Of a stretch of DNA of 5,210 nt, positions 1 to 5,161 are shown piece after piece. Every line of letters starts with the position of its first letter. Position 1 is the stretch's first letter. Under the pieces are notes generated by a model. It did not search any database, was not told where the DNA came from, and worked only from the letters and a program-made list of their open reading frames with translations. Source of the stretch: Gammaproteobacteria bacterium (GTDB lineage Bacteria > Pseudomonadota > Gammaproteobacteria > Coxiellales > Coxiellaceae); contig JAJFJO010000238.1 in NCBI GenBank assembly GCA_021774015.1, forward strand, positions 1-5,210. Direction: 5' to 3'. The position numbers were made by a program, and so were the translations under genes.

Positions 1-626
1 AACCCTTGCATAATTATATCGATAAACGCATCCACACGCTTATTCCTATAGTAATTTTTTAAATTTTCTGCCAATAGGCTATCAATCTTGGGGAGGTCGT
101 CTACAGACAACCGCAAATCACTTTTTAAATCTAACAGTGAATCCCAATCTCTTTTATAACAATAAACATAATCCGTCAGTACGCGCCATGGGCTAGCAAT
201 AAAAAAAATAATACCTTCAAGCTCAATTCTATTGACAGCAATCAAAAAGTTCTCTGATGGCACTTTACAGTAATCATATTTCCCTATAGGGGTAGAAAAT
301 TTTTTACTTCGTTTGATCGAAACGCTGGTCGTTGTATACACCGCCTCTGGGATTAATCCATAATACGATAACGCTGACTCCAAACTAATATATGACAAAC
401 CATAAATAAACTGCGCCAATTCAAATGAACTAATTTTTTTCAGGCTCACTTCTTCACTAATACAATAAACGCCTCGCCTAATGCGAATCAATAAACCCTG
501 CGCAATAGCTCGCTTAATCACTGCCTTTCGGCTATCAGCAGAGCCTGGTAACAAGTGCTGCAACTCTGTATCTGTGCAGAAGGCCCGGGGCTGTTGACGT
601 AATTTTCTTTCAAAGGCTAAAGGCAT
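1..626 (-). CDS. AbiEi-family antitoxin / transcriptional regulator of a type IV toxin-antitoxin system, 3' end missing
   Basis: The open frame begins at the ATG on the minus strand (CAT at 624-626) and runs off the left edge after 208 codons without a stop. The protein starts MPLAFERKLRQQPRAF. Residues about 1-55 read as a winged-helix DNA-binding region, with RKAVIKRAIAQGLLIRIRRG then VYCI as the recognition helix and wing. Residues about 68-120 hold the AbiEi-type core: SLESALSYYGLIPE, then VYTTTSVSIKRSKKF, then TPIGKYDY. In this family the antitoxin represses its own operon and neutralises a partner nucleotidyltransferase (AbiEii) without direct complex formation. The partner gene normally lies immediately downstream, here outside the window. 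The Shine-Dalgarno is weak (GAG about 9 nt upstream). An out-of-frame ATG 13 nt upstream opens only 9 codons. The family call rests on motif recognition and has not been searched. A stand-alone regulator of the same fold is the alternative. Confidence 0.75.
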   Translation of the reverse strand, partial: MPLAFERKLRQQPRAFCTDTELQHLLPGSADSRKAVIKRAIAQGLLIRIRRGVYCISEEVSLKKISSFELAQFIYGLSYISLESALSYYGLIPEAVYTTTSVSIKRSKKFSTPIGKYDYCKVPSENFLIAVNRIELEGIIFFIASPWRVLTDYVYCYKRDWDSLLDLKSDLRLSVDDLPKIDSLLAENLKNYYRNKRVDAFIDIIMQG

Positions 627-641
627 AATATTTGCTCATTA

Positions 642-658
642 GTGTCATAAAGTGACAC
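642..658. promoter_or_regulatory. Perfect dyad, likely autoregulatory operator of the AbiEi gene
   Basis: GTGTCA (642-647) and TGACAC (653-658) are perfect 6-bp inverted arms around a 5-bp centre, TAAAG. The dyad lies between the predicted transcription start (about 662) and the AbiEi start codon (626), where a bound repressor would block transcription. AbiEi proteins characterised elsewhere bind inverted repeats in their own promoter. Assigning this dyad to this protein is inference. As RNA it could also form a 6-bp hairpin in the leader. Confidence 0.5.
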
Positions 659-668
659 CTTCATGCAA

Positions 669-697
669 ATAATAGTACAAATTCTGTTTTTGTTCAA
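669..697 (-). promoter_or_regulatory. Sigma70-type promoter of the AbiEi gene
   Basis: Read on the minus strand, TTGAAC (692-697) is followed by a 17-nt spacer and TATTAT (669-674). Four of six bases match the -35 consensus and five of six the -10. The predicted start is near 662, giving a leader of about 36 nt that contains the dyad at 642-658. The promoter sits in the 215-bp gap after proS, so the AbiEi gene need not depend on proS transcription. Confidence 0.6.
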
Positions 698-790
698 CTT
701 TTGGTTATGCTACAGCTTCCTTTGGCCCTTCTTAGGACCTAACCGATATAAGCACCTCTGACGAGACAATGATCGCTATTCCTACACAGG

Positions 791-807
791 TGTGCCACGT
801 TGGCACA
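791..807. repeat. 7-bp perfect inverted repeat downstream of proS
   Basis: TGTGCCA (791-797) and TGGCACA (801-807) are perfect inverted arms around CGT, 35 bp beyond the proS stop codon. On the proS transcript this would be a compact 7-bp hairpin with a 3-nt loop. No T-run follows on either strand, so it is not a standard intrinsic terminator. It could stabilise the proS 3' end or bind a protein. No other proS terminator is visible before the AbiEi promoter. Confidence 0.4.
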
Positions 808-841
808 ATGCTTAACCATACCCAGCTGACAATCTGCTGCC

Positions 842-2584
842 TTATGTATTCACCCCAGACTGACTTGCCACCGGTTGTCCCTGCATCCGCACTTTTAACT
901 GCTCGACCACATTATCTATTGGTAAAAATTCAGGATCTTGTTCGCGACGCGATTTATATTCAAACTTACCTTCATCGAGCGCACGCTCACCAATAACAAT
1001 GCGATGCGGAATACCAATTAAATCCATATCAGAAAACATCACACCGGGACGTTCGCGCCGATCATCCAACAACACATCAAAACCAGCAGCTTCTAATTCC
1101 TGATACAATTTTTCTGCCGCTTCACGCACGCGATACGATTTGTGCATCTGAATCGGTACAATTGCAATATCAAATGGCGCCATCGCTTGCGGCCAAATAA
1201 TACCGCGGCTATCGTGATTTTGTTCGATCGCTGCAGCAATAACACGTGACACACCAATACCATAACACCCCATCAATGGTGTGATACTTTTACCGCCTTC
1301 ATCCAGTATCGACAGGTTCATTGATTGGCTGTATTTATCACCCAATTGAAACACCTGCCCGACTTCAATACCACGCGCAAAATGTAAATGACCTTTGCCA
1401 TCTGGGCTCATATCACCCTCGACAACATTACGAATATCTTCCACTCGAGACAACTCAGCATCACGCCCCCAGTTCACATTTTTATAATGAAAACCTTCTT
1501 CATTCGCACCACACACAAAGTCACTCAGCACAGCCGCATCACGATCAACAATAAAAGGAATTTTTAAATTTACCGGCCCTAGGGAACCAGGACCACAACC
1601 AATCGTTCCTTCAATATCTGTGTCAGTCGCCATCGTTAACGGTGCTGCTATTTCAGGTAATTTTTCTGCTTTTAATTCATTTAAGTCATGGTCACCACGC
1701 AAAATCAATGCCACTAATGATGTGTCCTCACCGCGCACAATTAATGTTTTAACGCCTTTTTCTGCTGCCAAATTCATTGTATCAGCAAGCGCCTTAATAG
1801 TTTTTAAACCTGGGGTAGCAAATTTCTCAATCTCTGTAGTCGGTTTTGGCGCGCTACCTGCAGGTGCCATTGCTTGCGCACGCTCTATATTCGCCGCGTA
1901 ATCACCTTCATCACTATAAGCAATTAAATCTTCACCCGCCTCTGCCAATACCTGAAACTCGTGCGAATAACTTCCACCTATACTACCTGTATCCGCTAAT
2001 ACCGCCCTAAAGGTTAAACCTAAACGGGTAAATATACTCGTGTAAGCCTGATACATATCATCATAACTTTTTTGCAATGATTCTTGTGTCATATTAAATG
2101 AGTATGCGTCTTTCATCGTGAATTCACGCGCACGCATCACACCAAAGCGTGGACGAATCTCATCTCGAAATTTCGTTTGAATTTGAAAAACGGTGAGCGG
2201 CAATTGTTTATAGCTACGCAACACATTGCGCGCTAATTCCGTCACGATTTCTTCATGCGTTGGGCCAATGCAAAAATCACGATCATGTCTGTCTTGAAAA
2301 CGCAGCAATTCTTTTCCATATTGCTCCCAACGACCTGATTCTTGCCACAACTCACTCGGCTGCACAGCTGGCAATAACATTTCCTGTGCACCAATGGCGT
2401 TCATTTCCTCACGCACAATACTGGCCACTTTATTCAACACTCGCAAGCCCAATGGTAACCACGTGTAAATCCCACTAGCCAATTTGCGGATCATGCCAGC
2501 ACGCAGCATGAGTTGGTGGCTGATAATTTCCGCTTCTGCTGGAGTTTCTTTTTCTGTAGCGAGTAAAAATTTGCTGACTAACAT
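842..2584 (-). CDS. proS: Prolyl-tRNA synthetase, bacterial type with INS editing domain
   Basis: ProS attaches proline to tRNA-Pro using ATP in the cytoplasm; the inserted domain hydrolyses mischarged Ala-tRNA-Pro. The 580-residue protein is close to the 572 of E. coli and collinear with it. Motif 1 is around residues 43-61. The TxE signature GPTHEE is at 107-112. Motif 2 is around 139-163 (FRDEIRPRFGVMRAREF onward). The INS editing domain spans about 224-407, with the conserved Lys279 in GVKTLIVRG and GPGSLGP at 331-337. Motif 3, GCYGIGVSRV, is at 439-448. An anticodon-binding domain fills about 473-565 (DDRRERPGVMF at 507-517). I chose the ATG at 2584 because MLVSKFLLATEKETPAEAE aligns with the E. 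coli N-terminus. The open frame extends 29 codons further upstream (to 2671), but that part resembles nothing conserved and covers the likely promoter. A GAGAA Shine-Dalgarno lies about 8 nt upstream of the ATG. The last 10 or so residues exceed the usual end. Confidence 0.97.
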   Translation of the reverse strand: MLVSKFLLATEKETPAEAEIISHQLMLRAGMIRKLASGIYTWLPLGLRVLNKVASIVREEMNAIGAQEMLLPAVQPSELWQESGRWEQYGKELLRFQDRHDRDFCIGPTHEEIVTELARNVLRSYKQLPLTVFQIQTKFRDEIRPRFGVMRAREFTMKDAYSFNMTQESLQKSYDDMYQAYTSIFTRLGLTFRAVLADTGSIGGSYSHEFQVLAEAGEDLIAYSDEGDYAANIERAQAMAPAGSAPKPTTEIEKFATPGLKTIKALADTMNLAAEKGVKTLIVRGEDTSLVALILRGDHDLNELKAEKLPEIAAPLTMATDTDIEGTIGCGPGSLGPVNLKIPFIVDRDAAVLSDFVCGANEEGFHYKNVNWGRDAELSRVEDIRNVVEGDMSPDGKGHLHFARGIEVGQVFQLGDKYSQSMNLSILDEGGKSITPLMGCYGIGVSRVIAAAIEQNHDSRGIIWPQAMAPFDIAIVPIQMHKSYRVREAAEKLYQELEAAGFDVLLDDRRERPGVMFSDMDLIGIPHRIVIGERALDEGKFEYKSRREQDPEFLPIDNVVEQLKVRMQGQPVASQSGVNT

Positions 2585-2628
2585 AGTGGTTGTTCTCGTT
2601 GGTTTAGCGTGAAGGAGCAAAGCCACAC

Positions 2629-2637
2629 AGTGTACCA
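2629..2637 (-). promoter_or_regulatory. proS: Extended -10 promoter element for proS
   Basis: On the minus strand TGG-TACACT (-10 hexamer at 2629-2634) forms an extended -10 element. The predicted start is near 2622, about 38 nt before the proS ATG at 2584. No good -35 hexamer lies at 16-18 nt, which fits an extended -10 promoter. The element falls inside the non-conserved upstream extension of the open frame, supporting the shorter protein. Assigned by position and consensus only. Confidence 0.4.
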
Positions 2638-2703
2638 AAAAACACCCCCGGCTTGCCACAACAGTTGCCATAACAAGAACTGCCGCTCATCCAGCTATTA
2701 GGT

Positions 2704-2728
2704 TACAATGCCTCAAACAAATAAGAGA
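2704..2728 (+). promoter_or_regulatory. Putative -10 element and Shine-Dalgarno of the cytochrome gene
   Basis: TACAAT at 2704-2709 matches the -10 consensus at five of six positions and would start transcription near 2716. No recognisable -35 is found 15-19 nt upstream, so an activator or a different start may be involved. AAGAGA at 2723-2728 is a fair Shine-Dalgarno, 7 nt before the ATG at 2736. Confidence 0.35.
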
Positions 2729-2735
2729 CAATATT

Positions 2736-3110
2736 ATGAAGTGGATTGCTATACTCATCACCACCCTTGGCTTCTGTGCATTAGCGAGCGGGAAAACAAA
2801 CCTTAAAAACGGTGAAAAAATATACACAGCCCATTGTGCAGTTTGTCATATGAATGGCGTTGCCCAAGCTCCAAAAGTCCATGACCAAGCTATCTGGAAT
2901 CAACGACTAGAAGCCGCGATGGCCGCCGTCAAAAAAATCAAGGCGACAGTCAACCAACAGCAAGCGACAATCCTTGCATTCAAACAACTAGTCGACACGG
3001 TGAAACGCGGCAAAGGCGCCATGCCAGCAGGCGGCATGTGCCCCAAGTGCAGTGATCAAGACTACCTGGATGCTATCCACTTTATGATGAGCAAAAAAAG
3101 ATCAGGCTAA
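2736..3110 (+). CDS. Exported mono-haem c-type cytochrome, cytochrome c5-like
   Basis: The 124-residue protein begins with a Sec signal peptide: MK, a hydrophobic stretch at about residues 3-17, and probable cleavage around residues 17-20. The mature part of about 105 residues carries one haem-attachment motif, CAVCH, at 34-38, so haem is joined to Cys34 and Cys37 with His38 as proximal ligand. AMPAGGMCPKCSDQDY (95-110) is typical of cytochrome c5: a Met ligand, probably Met96, followed by a CxxC pair (Cys102, Cys105) expected to form a disulphide, then an amphipathic C-terminal helix. It should shuttle electrons in the periplasm, for example to a terminal oxidase, but no partner gene is nearby. 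The helix-rich stretch between Trp54 and Gly92 (KKIKATVNQQQ and onward) looks longer than in standard c5 proteins. It is transcribed divergently from proS and appears monocistronic. Confidence 0.85.
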   Translation: MKWIAILITTLGFCALASGKTNLKNGEKIYTAHCAVCHMNGVAQAPKVHDQAIWNQRLEAAMAAVKKIKATVNQQQATILAFKQLVDTVKRGKGAMPAGGMCPKCSDQDYLDAIHFMMSKKRSG

Positions 3111-3124
3111 GCGCTGTATTTTTT
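3103..3124 (+). terminator. Weak intrinsic terminator overlapping the cytochrome stop codon
   Basis: CAGGC (3103-3107) can pair with GCGCTG (3111-3116) through a five-base-pair stem with one bulged G. The UAA stop codon forms the loop, and the T-rich run TATTTTTT (3117-3124) follows directly. If it works, it ends the cytochrome mRNA and separates it from the transcript proposed at 3158-3304. The stem is short, so this is tentative. Otherwise transcripts would read to the strong terminator at 3274-3304. Confidence 0.3.
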
Positions 3125-3151
3125 AACAAAAAAATCTTCCCGGATTACAAT
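3123..3151 (+). promoter_or_regulatory. Near-consensus sigma70 promoter in the cytochrome-groEL gap
   Basis: TTAACA (3123-3128) and TACAAT (3146-3151) each match consensus at five of six positions and are separated by the optimal 17 bp. The predicted start is near 3158. No protein gene follows on this strand. The next landmark is the intrinsic terminator at 3274-3304, so the promoter would drive an RNA of about 147 nt. An FNR-like half-palindrome overlaps its -10 and start. Confidence 0.5.
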
Positions 3152-3163
3152 GACTTAGATCAA
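3150..3163. promoter_or_regulatory. Possible FNR/ANR-like site
   Basis: ATGACTTAGATCAA has one perfect half-site (ATCAA) and a three-of-five second half (ATGAC for TTGAT) at the canonical 4-bp spacing: eight of ten defined positions of TTGAT-N4-ATCAA. It overlaps the -10 and start of the promoter at 3123-3151, where binding would repress. It could instead act on a start further downstream. No fnr gene is visible, so this is a sequence resemblance only. Confidence 0.25.
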
Positions 3164-3201
3164 GTTTGAGCATTCTCGACGATATTCCACCTCGGTTGCA
3201 A

Positions 3202-3231
3202 TTGACAACGCCTCAGGGAGAGGAGTAGCAT
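3202..3231 (+). promoter_or_regulatory. Second possible promoter inside the candidate RNA
   Basis: TTGACA (3202-3207) is a perfect -35 hexamer. TAGCAT (3226-3231), 18 bp later, matches four of six -10 positions. A start near 3238 would yield an RNA of only about 67 nt ending at 3304. It is weaker overall than the promoter at 3123-3151 and may be coincidental. Confidence 0.25.
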
Positions 3232-3273
3232 TTGAGTTGTGAATCAACCGACATTGACATTACAATGACCCCG

Positions 3274-3304
3274 AAAAGCCTCGCCAAAAGCGGGGCTTTT
3301 TTTT
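3274..3304 (+). terminator. Strong Rho-independent terminator, plus strand
   Basis: AAAAGCCTCGC (3274-3284) pairs with GCGGGGCTTTT (3290-3300) around the loop CAAAA. There are eleven base pairs, including one G-U, followed by an unbroken run of eight T (3297-3304). It ends plus-strand transcription arriving from the candidate RNA or cytochrome gene, 164 nt after the cytochrome stop, and prevents read-through into the antisense strand of groEL. Confidence 0.85.
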
Positions 3305-3321
3305 GCGCCTGACATGCCATC

Positions 3322-3350
3322 CTGGAAACGAGCGCAAGCGAGTTATCCAG
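3322..3350 (+). repeat. Structured palindrome between the two terminators
   Basis: CTGGA-AAC (3322-3329) is complementary to GTT-A-TCCAG (3342-3350) with one bulged A. The inner part, GA-GC-GCAA-GC-GA (3330-3341), would form two G-C pairs capped by a GNRA-type GCAA tetraloop, with tandem G·A mismatches below. It resembles the short palindromic intergenic repeats scattered through gammaproteobacterial genomes, but only one copy is present here. The GNRA loop exists only in plus-strand RNA. The element lies beyond the plus-strand terminator and beyond the groEL terminator for minus-strand transcripts. Confidence 0.5.
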
Positions 3351-3370
3351 AATCCAGTCCCCTTTAACCT

Positions 3371-3400
3371 AAAAAAAAGCCCCGCACTAGGCGAGGCTTT
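3371..3400 (-). terminator. groEL: Rho-independent terminator of groES-groEL
   Basis: Read on the minus strand, AAAGCCTCGC (3391-3400) leads through a 5-nt loop to GCGGGGC (3379-3385) and a run of eight T (3371-3378). The 7-bp stem has one G-U pair, and the flanking A and T runs extend it. It lies 63 nt past the groEL stop. Apart from the loop, it is identical in sequence to the plus-strand terminator at 3275-3304. Confidence 0.85.
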
Positions 3401-3415
3401 ATGTTTTTTGAGTGA

Positions 3416-3438
3416 TCCCTGATCCATTGAATCAGGGA
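3416..3438 (-). other. 8-bp hairpin in the groEL 3' untranslated region
   Basis: TCCCTGAT (3416-3423) and ATCAGGGA (3431-3438) are perfect inverted arms around 7 nt. On the groEL mRNA the hairpin begins 24 nt after the stop codon and precedes the terminator. No T-run follows it, so a role in mRNA 3'-end stability or as a backup pause is more likely than termination. Confidence 0.5.
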
Positions 3439-3462
3439 AGGCTCGAGATTACTGGGGGATGA

Positions 3463-5130
3463 TTACATCATGCCGCCCATGCCTCCCATACCGCCCATTC
3501 CACCCATGCCACCCATACCACCAGCGGCATCAGCTGCAGGAGCTTCTTCCTTAGGTAGATCAGTGATCATGCACTCAGTAGTGATCATCAGACCCGAAAT
3601 AGAAGCAGCGTTTTGCAAAGCAGTACGCGTTACTTTCGTTGGATCCAAGATACCCATTGCAATCATATCGCCATACTCACCAGTAGCAGCGTTATAACCA
3701 TGGTTATCTTTATCAGCCTCTTGAACTTTAGATAAGATCACAGACGCTTCTTCACCTGCGTTGCTAACGATCTGACGTAAAGGAGCTGACATCGCACGAC
3801 GCACAATGTCCACACCAACACGTTGCTCATCGTTAGACACTTCAACGTTATCCAACGCTTTCAGAGCACGAATCAATGCAACACCACCGCCAGGTACAAC
3901 ACCTTCTTCAACAGCAGCACGAGTTGCATGCAATGCATCTTCTACACGCGCTTTCTTTTCTTTCATTTCCATTTCAGTAGCAGCACCTACTTTGATCACA
4001 GCAACACCGCCAGCTAATTTAGCTAAACGTTCTTGCAGTTTTTCACGATCATAGTCAGAAGATGTATCAGCAACCATTGCGCGAATTTGCGTAATGCGGC
4101 TAGAAATTTCTTTCGCTTTACCTTCGCCATCAATAATCGTTGTAGAATCTTTAGTGATAACGATGCGCTTCGCACAACCTAAATCATCTAAAGTAGCGCT
4201 TTCTAAGCTTTTACCAACTTCTTCAGAAATCACTTCACCACCAGTTAAGATAGCAATATCTTGTAGCATTGCTTTACGACGATCGCCGAAACCAGGTGCT
4301 TTTACCGCTGCAACTTTCACGATACCGCGAATGTTGTTCACAACTAGAGTTGCTAATGCTTCACCTTCGATGTCTTCAGCAATAATGACTAAAGGACGAC
4401 CCGATTTAGCAACGTTTTCTAAACAAGGTAATAAATCACGAATGTTAGAAATTTTCTTGTCGACTAATAAAATGAAAGGATTTTCCATTTCAGCCGTCAT
4501 GTTTTGTTGGTTATTGATGAAGTATGGAGAGATATAACCGCGATCAAACTGCATACCTTCAACCACAGATAATTCATTCTCTAAGCTATTACCATCTTCA
4601 ACCGTGATAACGCCTTCTTTACCAACTTTATCCATTGCTTCAGCAATGATTTGGCCGATTGGCTCGTCAGAGTTTGCAGAGATAGTGCCAACCTGAGCGA
4701 TTGCTTTACCGTCTTTACAAGGCTTAGACATTTTTTTCAATTGAGCAACAACAGCCGTTACCGCTTTATCGATGCCGCGTTTCAGATCCATAGGATTCAT
4801 GCCAGCAACTACCGCTTTTTGGCCTTCGACCAAAATTGCGCGCGCCAATACAGTCGCTGTCGTTGTACCATCACCGGCATCATCAGAGGTTTTAGAAGAA
4901 ACTTCTTTAACCATCTGTGCGCCCATGTTTTTGATTTTTTCTGGAAATTCGATTTCTTTCGCAACAGACACACCATCTTTAGTCGCTGTTGGACCGCCGA
5001 AAGCTTTGTCTAATAATACGATGCGTCCTTTAGGACCCATTGTTACTTGAACCGCATTTGCTAGCTCATTAACACCCGCCAAGATTTCATGACGAGCACT
5101 GTCACCAAAACGTAATTCTTTTGCAGACAT
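3463..5130 (-). CDS. groEL: Chaperonin GroEL (Hsp60, large subunit)
   Basis: GroEL forms the double-ring cytoplasmic cage that folds proteins with ATP and the GroES lid. The 555-residue protein is full length and collinear with E. coli GroEL. The equatorial ATP site shows TMGPKGR (30-36), Asp52 in KDGVSVA, and GDGTTTATV (86-94) with catalytic Asp87. Asp398 lies in KKARVEDALHATRAAVEEG (392-410), followed by GGG at 414-416. The apical region carries EGMQFDRGYISPYF (191-204) and KAPGFGDRRKAML (277-289), the latter overlapping the usual chaperonin signature area. The C-terminus has six GGM repeats plus a final Met. Residue 37 is Ile (codon ATC), where nearly all bacterial GroELs have Asn. The start ATG follows GAGGA (5137-5141) at 6 nt, and the gene sits 31 nt downstream of groES, as in the usual heat-shock operon. 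The operon promoter is outside the window. The sequence recalls Legionella and Coxiella GroEL, suggesting a gammaproteobacterial housekeeping copy. Confidence 0.98.
   Translation of the reverse strand: MSAKELRFGDSARHEILAGVNELANAVQVTMGPKGRIVLLDKAFGGPTATKDGVSVAKEIEFPEKIKNMGAQMVKEVSSKTSDDAGDGTTTATVLARAILVEGQKAVVAGMNPMDLKRGIDKAVTAVVAQLKKMSKPCKDGKAIAQVGTISANSDEPIGQIIAEAMDKVGKEGVITVEDGNSLENELSVVEGMQFDRGYISPYFINNQQNMTAEMENPFILLVDKKISNIRDLLPCLENVAKSGRPLVIIAEDIEGEALATLVVNNIRGIVKVAAVKAPGFGDRRKAMLQDIAILTGGEVISEEVGKSLESATLDDLGCAKRIVITKDSTTIIDGEGKAKEISSRITQIRAMVADTSSDYDREKLQERLAKLAGGVAVIKVGAATEMEMKEKKARVEDALHATRAAVEEGVVPGGGVALIRALKALDNVEVSNDEQRVGVDIVRRAMSAPLRQIVSNAGEEASVILSKVQEADKDNHGYNAATGEYGDMIAMGILDPTKVTRTALQNAASISGLMITTECMITDLPKEEAPAADAAGGMGGMGGMGGMGGMGGMM
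3466..3522 (-). repeat. groEL: Tandem repeat encoding the GroEL GGM tail
   Basis: Six 9-bp units encode Gly-Gly-Met in a row (residues 537-554), followed by a terminal Met. E. coli has about four. The flexible hydrophobic tail projects into the folding chamber. Short near-identical units can expand or contract by slippage, so copy number may vary among strains. Confidence 0.85.
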
Positions 5131-5161
5131 GTTTTGTCCTCATATATTTAAGTGGAATAGA

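Larger units (their letters stand above)
3158..3304 (+). ncRNA. Candidate small RNA of about 147 nt between the cytochrome gene and groEL
   Basis: The transcript is bounded by the promoter at 3123-3151 and the strong terminator at 3274-3304. No credible protein is encoded: the one small frame, from TTG 3232 behind an AGGAG, has its stop at 3310-3312, beyond the terminator. The body can fold into a chain of small hairpins: GUUG/CAAC (3195-3198 with 3206-3209), CCUC-AGGGA-GAGG (3211-3223), GUUG/CAAC (3236-3239 with 3245-3248), CAUUG/CAAUG (3252-3256 with 3263-3267), then the terminator stem. The AGGGA loop resembles a CsrA/RsmA-binding site. I recognise no known family (6S, 4.5S, tmRNA, RsmY/Z, FnrS). 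Alternatives are a long 3' UTR of the cytochrome mRNA, or a shorter RNA from the TTGACA-N18-TAGCAT element at 3202-3231. Confidence 0.4.

Noticed and set aside
732..742. Small palindrome TTAGG-A-CCTAA between proS and the AbiEi gene
   Set aside because: Five-base arms with a one-base centre are expected by chance, and it coincides with no promoter element.
769..996. Plus-strand 75-codon open frame at the proS 3' end
   Set aside because: It overlaps the end of proS antisense, has no Shine-Dalgarno and has no recognisable protein features.
2585..2671. 29-codon upstream extension of proS beginning MATVVASRGC
   Set aside because: It matches nothing in the ProS N-terminus I know, whereas the ATG at 2584 aligns exactly. 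The extension covers the likely extended -10 promoter.
2769..2779. Lipobox at LGFC in the cytochrome signal peptide
   Set aside because: Phe occupies the -1 position, where lipoproteins need a small residue. A cleavage site near residues 17-20 fits an ordinary signal peptide better.
3217..3229. GGAGTAGC-like string recalling the yybP-ykoY manganese riboswitch
   Set aside because: The other conserved blocks of that riboswitch are missing, and no gene follows on this strand before the terminator.
3232..3312. 26-codon frame from a TTG start behind AGGAG (3221-3225)
   Set aside because: It reads through the strong terminator and its stop lies past the last T, so most transcripts would lack the stop codon. 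Start codon and composition give no further support.
3274..3400. MITE-like element bounded by the inverted terminator copies
   Set aside because: The flanks (TGACCCCG and ATGTTTTT) show no target-site duplication, and both arms work as ordinary terminators for their own neighbours.
4094..4537. Plus-strand 147-codon open frame inside groEL, and similar ones within proS and groEL
   Set aside because: These are antisense shadows of strongly conserved genes, without ribosome sites or known motifs.
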